Part shown: positions 41,926 through 57,200 of the stretch, piece by piece | Numbering within the stretch: the first letter of the stretch is position 1 | Layout of the letters: each line of letters starts with the position of its first letter | DNA from: Panopea generosa | Taxonomy: Eukaryota > Mollusca > Bivalvia > Adapedonta > Hiatellidae | Direction: 5' to 3' | Assembly: GCA_029582155.1 (NCBI GenBank) | Contig: CM055908.1 | Coordinates: 17,421,352 to 17,485,351, forward strand | DNA length: 64,000 nucleotides | The notes under the pieces: model-generated | The model's database searches: none | What the model was told of the DNA's origin: nothing | Seen by the model: the letters and a program-made list of their open reading frames with translations, nothing else | Position numbers and translations under genes: made by a program

Positions 41926-44900
41926 ATGTCTCTCCATTTCTGTTCATATGTACGTATCACACCTGTGTACGTATCGCACCTGATAAGGATCGCAGCAGGC
42001 AGAGCTAGGCCGGCAGTTGTGGCCCTTGGATTTAGTGTTTGACGTTGTGTGGATCTCAAGTAGATATGTTGCAATCGCGTTTCGCATTCTATCGTGTGTT
42101 GTTTATTTAAAACATGTATGTATAATTGTGTAACACTACTTCTCCGTGTATTGTGTTCTTTATATTTACATGTTCGAGACGATCAGTCGACGAGCCGAGC
42201 CGCGGTGGATTGGTGGAGAAGCAGAGAGCGACTTGGTCTGTTTCCGGAGCAGAGGGTTTCGTGATTGTAAAGAAACAGGTCCGTATTCTATCTCTTTACA
42301 AGTATCGCGCTTTAAGTCGACATTGCATGATTGCAAAGTCAATGCATTGTCTTTCGTCGCCGTAATTGTTTCTTGTAACATTCTGCACTTAGTGATGATC
42401 CCACAGCGAGCGTGATTGATGGAGAATGTGACCTAGCGCCTGCTTGCCCCTATGACGGTGAAGTTCCCCATACTGGTACTGTAGGTTCTGTAGATTTTCG
42501 AGTCATAATGTAACGCACAGTTGATGTTAAGGGCGGTGTACGTGTAATCCTTTGGGCCAGGATTGTGCGTGTGTCGATTAGTTGCCACTAGTTGGTAGTT
42601 CTGCCAACTAGTTTCATTTCATTTCATTTCATTTCATTTCATTTCATTTCATGTTCATTAGGGGAGCGCTTAAGAGTAGTAGCTAGATTTGTGCGTTACG
42701 TATGTCTCTCCATTTCTGTTCATATGTACGTATCACACCTGTGTACGTATCGCACCTGATAAGGATCGCAGCAGGCAGAGCTAGGCCGGCAGTTGTGGCC
42801 CTTGGATTTAGTGTTTGACGTTGTGTGGATCTCAAGTAGATATGTTGCAATCGCGTTTCGCATTCTATCGTGTGTTGTTTATTTAAAACATGTATGTATA
42901 ATTGTGTAACACTACTTCTCCGTGTATTGTGTTCTTTATATTTACATGTTCGAGACGATCAGTCGACGAGCCGAGCCGCGGTGGATTGGTGGAGAAGCAG
43001 AGAGCGACTTGGTCTGTTTCCGGAGCAGAGGGTTTCGTGATTGTAAAGAAACAGGTCCGTATTCTATCTCTTTACAAGTATCGCGCTTTAAGTCGACATT
43101 GCATGATTGCAAAGTCAATGCATTGTCTTTCGTCGCCGTAATTGTTTCTTGTAACATTCTGCACTTAGTGATGATCCCACAGCGAGCGTGATTGATGGAG
43201 AATGTGACCTAGCGCCTGCTTGCCCCTATGACGGTGAAGTTCCCCATACTGGTACTGTAGGTTCTGTAGATTTTCGAGTCATAATGTAACGCACAGTTGA
43301 TGTTAAGGGCGGTGTACGTGTAATCCTTTGGGCCAGGATTGTGCGTGTGTCGATTAGTTGCCACTAGTTGGTAGTTCTGCCAACTAGTTTCATTTCATTT
43401 CATTTCATTTCATTTCATTTCATTTCATGTTCATTAGGGGAGCGCTTAAGAGTAGTAGCTAGATTTGTGCGTTACGTATGTCTCTCCATTTCTGTTCATA
43501 TGTACGTATCACACCTGTGTACGTATCGCACCTGATAAGGATCGCAGCAGGCAGAGCTAGGCCGGCAGTTGTGGCCCTTGGATTTAGTGTTTGACGTTGT
43601 GTGGATCTCAAGTAGATATGTTGCAATCGCGTTTCGCATTCTATCGTGTGTTGTTTATTTAAAACATGTATGTATAATTGTGTAACACTACTTCTCCGTG
43701 TATTGTGTTCTTTATATTTACATGTTCGAGACGATCAGTCGACGAGCCGAGCCGCGGTGGATTGGTGGAGAAGCAGAGAGCGACTTGGTCTGTTTCCGGA
43801 GCAGAGGGTTTCGTGATTGTAAAGAAACAGGTCCGTATTCTATCTCTTTACAAGTATCGCGCTTTAAGTCGACATTGCATGATTGCAAAGTCAATGCATT
43901 GTCTTTCGTCGCCGTAATTGTTTCTTGTAACATTCTGCACTTAGTGATGATCCCACAGCGAGCGTGATTGATGGAGAATGTGACCTAGCGCCTGCTTGCC
44001 CCTATGACGGTGAAGTTCCCCATACTGGTACTGTAGGTTCTGTAGATTTTCGAGTCATAATGTAACGCACAGTTGATGTTAAGGGCGGTGTACGTGTAAT
44101 CCTTTGGGCCAGGATTGTGCGTGTGTCGATTAGTTGCCACTAGTTGGTAGTTCTGCCAACTAGTTTCATTTCATTTCATTTCATTTCATTTCATTTCATT
44201 TCATGTTCATTAGGGGAGCGCTTAAGAGTAGTAGCTAGATTTGTGCGTTACGTATGTCTCTCCATTTCTGTTCATATGTACGTATCACACCTGTGTACGT
44301 ATCGCACCTGATAAGGATCGCAGCAGGCAGAGCTAGGCCGGCAGTTGTGGCCCTTGGATTTAGTGTTTGACGTTGTGTGGATCTCAAGTAGATATGTTGC
44401 AATCGCGTTTCGCATTCTATCGTGTGTTGTTTATTTAAAACATGTATGTATAATTGTGTAACACTACTTCTCCGTGTATTGTGTTCTTTATATTTACATG
44501 TTCGAGACGATCAGTCGACGAGCCGAGCCGCGGTGGATTGGTGGAGAAGCAGAGAGCGACTTGGTCTGTTTCCGGAGCAGAGGGTTTCGTGATTGTAAAG
44601 AAACAGGTCCGTATTCTATCTCTTTACAAGTATCGCGCTTTAAGTCGACATTGCATGATTGCAAAGTCAATGCATTGTCTTTCGTCGCCGTAATTGTTTC
44701 TTGTAACATTCTGCACTTAGTGATGATCCCACAGCGAGCGTGATTGATGGAGAATGTGACCTAGCGCCTGCTTGCCCCTATGACGGTGAAGTTCCCCATA
44801 CTGGTACTGTAGGTTCTGTAGATTTTCGAGTCATAATGTAACGCACAGTTGATGTTAAGGGCGGTGTACGTGTAATCCTTTGGGCCAGGATTGTGCGTGT

Positions 44901-47900
44901 GTCGATTAGTTGCCACTAGTTGGTAGTTCTGCCAACTAGTTTCATTTCATTTCATTTCATTTCATTTCATTTCATTTCATGTTCATTAGGGGAGCGCTTA
45001 AGAGTAGTAGCTAGATTTGTGCGTTACGTATGTCTCTCCATTTCTGTTCATATGTACGTATCACACCTGTGTACGTATCGCACCTGATAAGGATCGCAGC
45101 AGGCAGAGCTAGGCCGGCAGTTGTGGCCCTTGGATTTAGTGTTTGACGTTGTGTGGATCTCAAGTAGATATGTTGCAATCGCGTTTCGCATTCTATCGTG
45201 TGTTGTTTATTTAAAACATGTATGTATAATTGTGTAACACTACTTCTCCGTGTATTGTGTTCTTTATATTTACATGTTCGAGACGATCAGTCGACGAGCC
45301 GAGCCGCGGTGGATTGGTGGAGAAGCAGAGAGCGACTTGGTCTGTTTCCGGAGCAGAGGGTTTCGTGATTGTAAAGAAACAGGTCCGTATTCTATCTCTT
45401 TACAAGTATCGCGCTTTAAGTCGACATTGCATGATTGCAAAGTCAATGCATTGTCTTTCGTCGCCGTAATTGTTTCTTGTAACATTCTGCACTTAGTGAT
45501 GATCCCACAGCGAGCGTGATTGATGGAGAATGTGACCTAGCGCCTGCTTGCCCCTATGACGGTGAAGTTCCCCATACTGGTACTGTAGGTTCTGTAGATT
45601 TTCGAGTCATAATGTAACGCACAGTTGATGTTAAGGGCGGTGTACGTGTAATCCTTTGGGCCAGGATTGTGCGTGTGTCGATTAGTTGCCACTAGTTGGT
45701 AGTTCTGCCAACTAGTTTCATTTCATTTCATTTCATTTCATTTCATTTCATTTCATGTTCATTAGGGGAGCGCTTAAGAGTAGTAGCTAGATTTGTGCGT
45801 TACGTATGTCTCTCCATTTCTGTTCATATGTACGTATCACACCTGTGTACGTATCGCACCTGATAAGGATCGCAGCAGGCAGAGCTAGGCCGGCAGTTGT
45901 GGCCCTTGGATTTAGTGTTTGACGTTGTGTGGATCTCAAGTAGATATGTTGCAATCGCGTTTCGCATTCTATCGTGTGTTGTTTATTTAAAACATGTATG
46001 TATAATTGTGTAACACTACTTCTCCGTGTATTGTGTTCTTTATATTTACATGTTCGAGACGATCAGTCGACGAGCCGAGCCGCGGTGGATTGGTGGAGAA
46101 GCAGAGAGCGACTTGGTCTGTTTCCGGAGCAGAGGGTTTCGTGATTGTAAAGAAACAGGTCCGTATTCTATCTCTTTACAAGTATCGCGCTTTAAGTCGA
46201 CATTGCATGATTGCAAAGTCAATGCATTGTCTTTCGTCGCCGTAATTGTTTCTTGTAACATTCTGCACTTAGTGATGATCCCACAGCGAGCGTGATTGAT
46301 GGAGAATGTGACCTAGCGCCTGCTTGCCCCTATGACGGTGAAGTTCCCCATACTGGTACTGTAGGTTCTGTAGATTTTCGAGTCATAATGTAACGCACAG
46401 TTGATGTTAAGGGCGGTGTACGTGTAATCCTTTGGGCCAGGATTGTGCGTGTGTCGATTAGTTGCCACTAGTTGGTAGTTCTGCCAACTAGTTTCATTTC
46501 ATTTCATTTCATTTCATTTCATTTCATTTCATGTTCATTAGGGGAGCGCTTAAGAGTAGTAGCTAGATTTGTGCGTTACGTATGTCTCTCCATTTCTGTT
46601 CATATGTACGTATCACACCTGTGTACGTATCGCACCTGATAAGGATCGCAGCAGGCAGAGCTAGGCCGGCAGTTGTGGCCCTTGGATTTAGTGTTTGACG
46701 TTGTGTGGATCTCAAGTAGATATGTTGCAATCGCGTTTCGCATTCTATCGTGTGTTGTTTATTTAAAACATGTATGTATAATTGTGTAACACTACTTCTC
46801 CGTGTATTGTGTTCTTTATATTTACATGTTCGAGACGATCAGTCGACGAGCCGAGCCGCGGTGGATTGGTGGAGAAGCAGAGAGCGACTTGGTCTGTTTC
46901 CGGAGCAGAGGGTTTCGTGATTGTAAAGAAACAGGTCCGTATTCTATCTCTTTACAAGTATCGCGCTTTAAGTCGACATTGCATGATTGCAAAGTCAATG
47001 CATTGTCTTTCGTCGCCGTAATTGTTTCTTGTAACATTCTGCACTTAGTGATGATCCCACAGCGAGCGTGATTGATGGAGAATGTGACCTAGCGCCTGCT
47101 TGCCCCTATGACGGTGAAGTTCCCCATACTGGTACTGTAGGTTCTGTAGATTTTCGAGTCATAATGTAACGCACAGTTGATGTTAAGGGCGGTGTACGTG
47201 TAATCCTTTGGGCCAGGATTGTGCGTGTGTCGATTAGTTGCCACTAGTTGGTAGTTCTGCCAACTAGTTTCATTTCATTTCATTTCATTTCATTTCATTT
47301 CATTTCATGTTCATTAGGGGAGCGCTTAAGAGTAGTAGCTAGATTTGTGCGTTACGTATGTCTCTCCATTTCTGTTCATATGTACGTATCACACCTGTGT
47401 ACGTATCGCACCTGATAAGGATCGCAGCAGGCAGAGCTAGGCCGGCAGTTGTGGCCCTTGGATTTAGTGTTTGACGTTGTGTGGATCTCAAGTAGATATG
47501 TTGCAATCGCGTTTCGCATTCTATCGTGTGTTGTTTATTTAAAACATGTATGTATAATTGTGTAACACTACTTCTCCGTGTATTGTGTTCTTTATATTTA
47601 CATGTTCGAGACGATCAGTCGACGAGCCGAGCCGCGGTGGATTGGTGGAGAAGCAGAGAGCGACTTGGTCTGTTTCCGGAGCAGAGGGTTTCGTGATTGT
47701 AAAGAAACAGGTCCGTATTCTATCTCTTTACAAGTATCGCGCTTTAAGTCGACATTGCATGATTGCAAAGTCAATGCATTGTCTTTCGTCGCCGTAATTG
47801 TTTCTTGTAACATTCTGCACTTAGTGATGATCCCACAGCGAGCGTGATTGATGGAGAATGTGACCTAGCGCCTGCTTGCCCCTATGACGGTGAAGTTCCC

Positions 47901-50900
47901 CATACTGGTACTGTAGGTTCTGTAGATTTTCGAGTCATAATGTAACGCACAGTTGATGTTAAGGGCGGTGTACGTGTAATCCTTTGGGCCAGGATTGTGC
48001 GTGTGTCGATTAGTTGCCACTAGTTGGTAGTTCTGCCAACTAGTTTCATTTCATTTCATTTCATTTCATTTCATTTCATTTCATGTTCATTAGGGGAGCG
48101 CTTAAGAGTAGTAGCTAGATTTGTGCGTTACGTATGTCTCTCCATTTCTGTTCATATGTACGTATCACACCTGTGTACGTATCGCACCTGATAAGGATCG
48201 CAGCAGGCAGAGCTAGGCCGGCAGTTGTGGCCCTTGGATTTAGTGTTTGACGTTGTGTGGATCTCAAGTAGATATGTTGCAATCGCGTTTCGCATTCTAT
48301 CGTGTGTTGTTTATTTAAAACATGTATGTATAATTGTGTAACACTACTTCTCCGTGTATTGTGTTCTTTATATTTACATGTTCGAGACGATCAGTCGACG
48401 AGCCGAGCCGCGGTGGATTGGTGGAGAAGCAGAGAGCGACTTGGTCTGTTTCCGGAGCAGAGGGTTTCGTGATTGTAAAGAAACAGGTCCGTATTCTATC
48501 TCTTTACAAGTATCGCGCTTTAAGTCGACATTGCATGATTGCAAAGTCAATGCATTGTCTTTCGTCGCCGTAATTGTTTCTTGTAACATTCTGCACTTAG
48601 TGATGATCCCACAGCGAGCGTGATTGATGGAGAATGTGACCTAGCGCCTGCTTGCCCCTATGACGGTGAAGTTCCCCATACTGGTACTGTAGGTTCTGTA
48701 GATTTTCGAGTCATAATGTAACGCACAGTTGATGTTAAGGGCGGTGTACGTGTAATCCTTTGGGCCAGGATTGTGCGTGTGTCGATTAGTTGCCACTAGT
48801 TGGTAGTTCTGCCAACTAGTTTCATTTCATTTCATTTCATTTCATTTCATTTCATTTCATGTTCATTAGGGGAGCGCTTAAGAGTAGTAGCTAGATTTGT
48901 GCGTTACGTATGTCTCTCCATTTCTGTTCATATGTACGTATCACACCTGTGTACGTATCGCACCTGATAAGGATCGCAGCAGGCAGAGCTAGGCCGGCAG
49001 TTGTGGCCCTTGGATTTAGTGTTTGACGTTGTGTGGATCTCAAGTAGATATGTTGCAATCGCGTTTCGCATTCTATCGTGTGTTGTTTATTTAAAACATG
49101 TATGTATAATTGTGTAACACTACTTCTCCGTGTATTGTGTTCTTTATATTTACATGTTCGAGACGATCAGTCGACGAGCCGAGCCGCGGTGGATTGGTGG
49201 AGAAGCAGAGAGCGACTTGGTCTGTTTCCGGAGCAGAGGGTTTCGTGATTGTAAAGAAACAGGTCCGTATTCTATCTCTTTACAAGTATCGCGCTTTAAG
49301 TCGACATTGCATGATTGCAAAGTCAATGCATTGTCTTTCGTCGCCGTAATTGTTTCTTGTAACATTCTGCACTTAGTGATGATCCCACAGCGAGCGTGAT
49401 TGATGGAGAATGTGACCTAGCGCCTGCTTGCCCCTATGACGGTGAAGTTCCCCATACTGGTACTGTAGGTTCTGTAGATTTTCGAGTCATAATGTAACGC
49501 ACAGTTGATGTTAAGGGCGGTGTACGTGTAATCCTTTGGGCCAGGATTGTGCGTGTGTCGATTAGTTGCCACTAGTTGGTAGTTCTGCCAACTAGTTTCA
49601 TTTCATTTCATTTCATTTCATTTCATTTCATTTCATGTTCATTAGGGGAGCGCTTAAGAGTAGTAGCTAGATTTGTGCGTTACGTATGTCTCTCCATTTC
49701 TGTTCATATGTACGTATCACACCTGTGTACGTATCGCACCTGATAAGGATCGCAGCAGGCAGAGCTAGGCCGGCAGTTGTGGCCCTTGGATTTAGTGTTT
49801 GACGTTGTGTGGATCTCAAGTAGATATGTTGCAATCGCGTTTCGCATTCTATCGTGTGTTGTTTATTTAAAACATGTATGTATAATTGTGTAACACTACT
49901 TCTCCGTGTATTGTGTTCTTTATATTTACATGTTCGAGACGATCAGTCGACGAGCCGAGCCGCGGTGGATTGGTGGAGAAGCAGAGAGCGACTTGGTCTG
50001 TTTCCGGAGCAGAGGGTTTCGTGATTGTAAAGAAACAGGTCCGTATTCTATCTCTTTACAAGTATCGCGCTTTAAGTCGACATTGCATGATTGCAAAGTC
50101 AATGCATTGTCTTTCGTCGCCGTAATTGTTTCTTGTAACATTCTGCACTTAGTGATGATCCCACAGCGAGCGTGATTGATGGAGAATGTGACCTAGCGCC
50201 TGCTTGCCCCTATGACGGTGAAGTTCCCCATACTGGTACTGTAGGTTCTGTAGATTTTCGAGTCATAATGTAACGCACAGTTGATGTTAAGGGCGGTGTA
50301 CGTGTAATCCTTTGGGCCAGGATTGTGCGTGTGTCGATTAGTTGCCACTAGTTGGTAGTTCTGCCAACTAGTTTCATTTCATTTCATTTCATTTCATTTC
50401 ATTTCATTTCATGTTCATTAGGGGAGCGCTTAAGAGTAGTAGCTAGATTTGTGCGTTACGTATGTCTCTCCATTTCTGTTCATATGTACGTATCACACCT
50501 GTGTACGTATCGCACCTGATAAGGATCGCAGCAGGCAGAGCTAGGCCGGCAGTTGTGGCCCTTGGATTTAGTGTTTGACGTTGTGTGGATCTCAAGTAGA
50601 TATGTTGCAATCGCGTTTCGCATTCTATCGTGTGTTGTTTATTTAAAACATGTATGTATAATTGTGTAACACTACTTCTCCGTGTATTGTGTTCTTTATA
50701 TTTACATGTTCGAGACGATCAGTCGACGAGCCGAGCCGCGGTGGATTGGTGGAGAAGCAGAGAGCGACTTGGTCTGTTTCCGGAGCAGAGGGTTTCGTGA
50801 TTGTAAAGAAACAGGTCCGTATTCTATCTCTTTACAAGTATCGCGCTTTAAGTCGACATTGCATGATTGCAAAGTCAATGCATTGTCTTTCGTCGCCGTA

Positions 50901-51237
50901 ATTGTTTCTTGTAACATTCTGCACTTAGTGATGATCCCACAGCGAGCGTGATTGATGGAGAATGTGACCTAGCGCCTGCTTGCCCCTATGACGGTGAAGT
51001 TCCCCATACTGGTACTGTAGGTTCTGTAGATTTTCGAGTCATAATGTAACGCACAGTTGATGTTAAGGGCGGTGTACGTGTAATCCTTTGGGCCAGGATT
51101 GTGCGTGTGTCGATTAGTTGCCACTAGTTGGTAGTTCTGCCAACTAGTTTCATTTCATTTCATTTCATTTCATTTCATTTCATTTCATGTTCATTAGGGG
51201 AGCGCTTAAGAGTAGTAGCTAGATTTGTGCGTTACGT
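41926..51237 (+). repeat. Satellite subfamily A: 12 units reading as identical
   Basis: Twelve consecutive 776-bp units show no difference that I can find by reading. Diagnostic states are CGGCAGTTGTGGCC, GCGACTTGGTCTG, ATGTGACCTAGCG, TTCCCCATACTGG and CATTAGGGGAGCG, with eight TTTCA copies. Confidence 0.9.
42587..42652 (+). repeat. Hairpin and (TTTCA)8 module of the satellite, first unit
   Basis: The 9-bp stem ACTAGTTGG (42587-42595) pairs with CCAACTAGT (42604-42612) across the loop TAGTTCTG, immediately followed by eight TTTCA copies. It recurs once per unit. Confidence 0.9.
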
Positions 51238-54200
51238 ATGTCTCTCCATTTCTGTTCATATGTACGTATCACACCTGTGTACGTATCGCACCTGATAAGG
51301 ATCGCAGCAGGCAGAGCTAGGCCGGCAGATTGTGGCCCTTGGATTTAGTGTTTGACGTTGTGTGGATCTCAAGTAGATATGTTGCAATCGCGTTTCGCAT
51401 TCTATCGTGTGTTGTTTATTTAAAACATGTATGTATAATTGTGTAACACTACTTCTCCGTGTATTGTGTTCTTTATATTTACATGTTCGAGACGATCAGT
51501 CGACGAGCCGAGCCGCGGTGGATTGGTGGAGAAGCAGAGAGCGACTTCGGTCTGTTTCCGGAGCAGAGGGTTTCGTGATTGTAAAGAAACAGGTCCGTAT
51601 TCTATCTCTTTACAAGTATCGCGCTTTAAGTCGACATTGCATGATTGCAAAGTCAATGCATTGTCTTTCGTCGCCGTAATTGTTTCTTGTAACATTCTGC
51701 ACTTAGTGATGATCCCACAGCGAGCGTGATTGATGGAGAATGTGACCTAGCGCCTGCTTGCCCCTATGACGGTGAAGTTCCCCATACTGGTACTGTAGGT
51801 TCTGTAGATTTTCGAGTCATAATGTAACGCACAGTTGATGTTAAGGGCGGTGTACGTGTAATCCTTTGGGCCAGGATTGTGCGTGTGTCGATTAGTTGCC
51901 ACTAGTTGGTAGTTCTGCCAACTAGTTTCATTTCATTTCATTTCATTTCATTTCATTTCATTTCATGTTCATTATGGGAGCGCTTAAGAGTAGTAGCTAG
52001 ATTTGTGCGTTACGTATGTCTCTCCATTTCTGTTCATATGTACGTATCACACCTGTGTACGTATCGCACCTGATAAGGATCGCAGCAGGCAGAGCTAGGC
52101 CGGCAGATTGTGGCCCTTGGATTTAGTGTTTGACGTTGTGTGGATCTCAAGTAGATATGTTGCAATCGCGTTTCGCATTCTATCGTGTGTTGTTTATTTA
52201 AAACATGTATGTATAATTGTGTAACACTACTTCTCCGTGTATTGTGTTCTTTATATTTACATGTTCGAGACGATCAGTCGACGAGCCGAGCCGCGGTGGA
52301 TTGGTGGATAAGCAGAGAGCGACTTCGTCTGTTTCCGGAGCAGAGGGTGTCGTGATTGTAAAGAAACAGGTCCGTATTCTATCTCTTTAAAAGTATCGCG
52401 CTTTAAGTCGACATTGCATGATTGCAAAGTCAATGCATTGTCTTTCGTCGCCGTAATTGTTTCTTGTAACATTCTGCACTTAGTGATGATCCCACAGCAG
52501 CGTGATTGATGGAGAATGTGGCCTAGCGCCTGCTTGCTCCTATGACGGTGAAGTTCCCATTCTGGTACTGTAGGTTCTGTAGATTTTCGAGTCATAATGT
52601 AAACGCACAGTTGATGTTAAGGGCGGTGTACGTGTAATCCTTTGGGCCAGGATTGTGCGTGTGTCGATTAGTTGCCACTAGTTGGTAGTTCTGCCAACTA
52701 TTTTTTCATTTCATTTCATTTCATTTCATTTCATTTCATGTTCATTATGGGAGCGCTTAAGAGTAGTAGCTAGATTTGTGCGTTACGTATGTCTCTCCAT
52801 TTCTGTTCATATGTACGTATCACACCTGTGTACGTATCGCACCTGATAAGGATCGCAGCAGGCAGAGCTAGGCCGGCAGATGTGGCCCTTGGATTTAGTG
52901 TTTGACGTTGTGTGGATCTCAAGTAGATATGTTGCAATCGCGTTTCGCATTCTATCGTGTGTTGTTTATTTAAAACATGTATGTATAATTGTGTAACACT
53001 ACTTCTCCGTGTATTGTGTTCTTTATATTTACATGTTCGAGACGATCAGTCGACGAGCCGAGCCGCGGTGGATTGGTGGAGAAGCAGAGAGCGACTTCGT
53101 CTGTTTCCGGAGCAGAGGGTTTCGTGATTGTAAAGAAACAGGTCCGTATTCTATCTCTTTACAAGTATCGCGCTTTAAGTCGACATTGCATGATTGCAAA
53201 GTCAATGCATTGTCTTTCGTCGCCGTAATTGTTTCTTGTAACATTCTGCACTTAGTGATGATCCCACAGCGAGCGTGATTGATGGAGAATGTGGCCTAGC
53301 GCCTGCTTGCCCCTATGACGGTGAAGTTCCCATTACTGGTACTGTAGGTTCTGTAGATTTTCGAGTCATAATGTAACGCACAGTTGATGTTAAGGGCGGT
53401 GTACGTGTAATCCTTTGGGCCAGGATTGTGCGTGTGTCGATTAGTTGCCACTAGTTGGTAGTTCTGCCAACTATTTTTCATTTCATTCATTTCATTTCAT
53501 TTCATTTCATTTCATGTTCATTATGGGAGCGCTTAAGAGTAGTAGCTAGATTTGTGCGTTACGTATGTCTCTCCATTTCTGTTCATATGTACGTATCACA
53601 CCTGTGTACGTATCGCACCTGATAAGGATCGCAGCAGGCAGAGCTAGGCCGGCAGATGTGGCCCTTGGATTTAGTGTTTGACGTTGTGTGGATCTCAAGT
53701 AGATATGTTGCAATCGCGTTTCGCATTCTATCGTGTGTTGTTTATTTAAAACATGTATGTATAATTGTGTAACACTACTTCTCCGTGTATTGTGTTCTTT
53801 ATATTTACATGTTCGAGACGATCAGTCGACGAGCCGAGCCGCGGTGGATTGGTGGAGAAGCAGAGAGCGACTTCGTCTGTTTCCGGAGCAGAGGGTTTCG
53901 TGATTGTAAAGAAACAGGTCCGTATTCTATCTCTTTACAAGTATCGCGCTTTAAGTCGACATTGCATGATTGCAAAGTCAATGCATTGTCTTTCGTCGCC
54001 GTAATTGTTTCTTGTAACATTCTGCACTTAGTGATGATCCCACAGCGAGCGTGATTGATGGAGAATGTGGCCTAGCGCCTGCTTGCCCCTATGACGGTGA
54101 AGTTCCCATTACTGGTACTGTAGGTTCTGTAGATTTTCGAGTCATAATGTAACGCACAGTTGATGTTAAGGGCGGTGTACGTGTAATCCTTTGGGCCAGG

Positions 54201-57200
54201 ATTGTGCGTGTGTCGATTAGTTGCCACTAGTTGGTAGTTCTGCCAACTATTTTTTTTCCATTTCATTTCATTTCATTTCATTTCATTTCATGTTCATTAT
54301 GGGAGCGCTTAAGAGTAGTAGCTAGATTTGTGCGTTACGTATGTCTCTCCATTTCTGTTCATATGTACGTATCACACCTGTGTACGTATCGCACCTGATA
54401 AGGATCGCAGCAGGCAGAGCTAGGCCGGCAGATGTGGCCCTTGGATTTAGTGTTTGACGTTGTGTGGATCTCAAGTAGATATGTTGCAATCGCGTTTCGC
54501 ATTCTATCGTGTGTTGTTTATTTAAAACATGTATGTATAATTGTGTAACACTACTTCTCCGTGTATTGTGTTCTTTATATTTACATGTTCGAGACGATCA
54601 GTCGACGAGCCGAGCCGCGGTGGATTGGTGGAGAAGCAGAGAGCGACTTCGTCTGTTTCCGGAGCAGAGGGTTTCGTGATTGTAAAGAAACAGGTCCGTA
54701 TTCTATCTCTTTACAAGTATCGCGCTTTAAGTCGACATTGCATGATTGCAAAGTCAATGCATTGTCTTTCGTCGCCGTAATTGTTTCTTGTAACATTCTG
54801 CACTTAGTGATGATCCCACAGCGAGCGTGATTGATGGAGAATGTGGCCTAGCGCCTGCTTGCCCCTATGACGGTGAAGCTTCCCATTACTGGTACTGTAG
54901 GTTCTGTAGATTTTCGAGTCATAATGTAACGCACAGTTGATGTTAAGGGCGGTGTACGTGTAATCCTTTGGGCCAGGATTGTGCGTGTGTCGATTAGTTG
55001 CCTACTAGTTGGTAGCTTCTGCCAACTATTTTTTTTCCATTTCATTTCATTTCATTTCATTTCATTTCATGTTCATTATGGGAGCGCTTAAGAGTAGTAG
55101 CTAGATTTGTGCGTTACGTATGTCTCTCCATTTCTGTTCATATGTACGTATCACACCTGTGTACGTATCGCACCTGATAAGGATCGCAGCAGGCAGAGCT
55201 AGGCCGGCAGATGTGGCCCTTGGATTTAGTGTTTGACGTTGTGTGGATCTCAAGTAGATATGTTGCAATCGCGTTTCGCATTCTATCGTGTGTTGTTTAT
55301 TTAAAACATGTATGTATAATTGTGTAACACTACTTCTCCGTGTATTGTGTTCTTTATATTTACATGTTCGAGACGATCAGTCGACGAGCCGAGCCGCGGT
55401 GGATTGGTGGAGAAGCAGAGAGCGACTTCGTCTGTTTCCGGAGCAGAGGGTTTCGTGATTGTAAAGAAACAGGTCCGTATTCTATCTCTTTACAAGTATC
55501 GCGCTTTAAGTCGACATTGCATGATTGCAAAGTCAATGCATTGTCTTTCGTCGCCGTAATTGTTTCTTGTAACATTCTGCACTTAGTGATGATCCCACAG
55601 CGAGCGTGATTGATGGAGAATGTGGCCTAGCGCCTGCTTGCCCCTATGACGGTGAAGCTCCCATTACTGGTACTGTAGGTTCTGTAGATTTTCGAGTCAT
55701 AATGTAACGCACAGTTGATGTTAAGGGCGGTGTACGTGTAATCCTTTGGGCCAGGATTGTGCGTGTGTCGATTAGTTGCCTACTAGTTGGTAGCTCTGCC
55801 AACTAATTTTTTTTTCCATTTCATTTCATTTCATTTCATTTCATGTTCATTATGGGAGCGCTTAAGAGTAGTAGCTAGATTTGTGCGTTACGTATGTCTC
55901 TCCATTTCTGTTCATATGTACGTATCACACCTGTGTACGTATCGCACCTGATAAGGATCGCAGCAGGCAGAGCTAGGCCGGCAGATGTGGCCCTTGGATT
56001 TAGTGTTTGACGTTGTGTGGATCTCAAGTAGATATGTTGCAATCGCGTTTCGCATTCTATCGTGTGTTGTTTATTTAAAACATGTATGTATAATTGTGTA
56101 ACACTACTTCTCCGTGTATTGTGTTCTTTATATTTACATGTTCGAGACGATCAGTCGACGAGCCGAGCCGCGGTGGATTGGTGGAGAAGCAGAGAGCGAC
56201 TTCGTCTGTTTCCGGAGCAGAGGGTTTCGTGATTGTAAAGAAACAGGTCCGTATTCTATCTCTTTACAAGTATCGCGCTTTAAGTCGACATTGCATGATT
56301 GCAAAGTCAATGCATTGTCTTTCGTCGCCGTAATTGTTTCTTGTAACATTCTGCACTTAGTGATGATCCCACAGCGAGCGTGATTGATGGAGAATGTGGC
56401 CTAGCGCCTGCTTGCCCCTATGACGGTGAAGCTCCCATTACTGGTACTGTAGGTTCTGTAGATTTTCGAGTCATAATGTAACGCACAGTTGATGTTAAGG
56501 GCGGTGTACGTGTAATCCTTTGGGCCAGGATTGTGCGTGTGTCGATTAGTTGCCTCTAGTTGGTAGCTCTGCCAACTAATTTTTTTTCCATTTCATTTCA
56601 TTTCATTTCATTTCATTTCATGTTCATTATGGGAGCGCTTAAGAGTAGTAGCTAGATTTGTGCGTTACGTATGTCTCTCCATTTCTGTTCATATGTACGT
56701 ATCACACCTGTGTACGTATCGCACCTGATAAGGATCGCAGCAGGCAGAGCTAGGCCGGCAGATGTGGCCCTTGGATTTAGTGTTTGACGTTGTGTGGATC
56801 TCAAGTAGATATGTTGCAATCGCGTTTCGCATTCTATCGTGTGTTGTTTATTTAAAACATGTATGTATAATTGTGTAACACTACTTCTCCGTGTATTGTG
56901 TTCTTTATATTTACATGTTCGAGACGATCAGTCGACGAGCCGAGCCGCGGTGGATTGGTGGAGAAGCAGAGAGCGACTTCGTCTGTTTCCGGAGCAGAGG
57001 GTTTCGTGATTGTAAAGAAACAGGTCCGTATTCTATCTCTTTACAAGTATCGCGCTTTAAGTCGACATTGCATGATTGCAAAGTCAATGCATTGTCTTTC
57101 GTCGCCGTAATTGTTTCTTGTAACATTCTGCACTTAGTGATGATCCCACAGCGAGCGTGATTGATGGAGAATGTGGCCTAGCGCCTGCTTGCCCCTATGA

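Noticed and set aside
41926-42701. Satellite unit as a 5S rRNA, snRNA or other RNA-gene repeat
   Set aside because: No 5S internal control region, Sm-type snRNA signatures, U6 sequence or tRNA boxes could be found in the unit.
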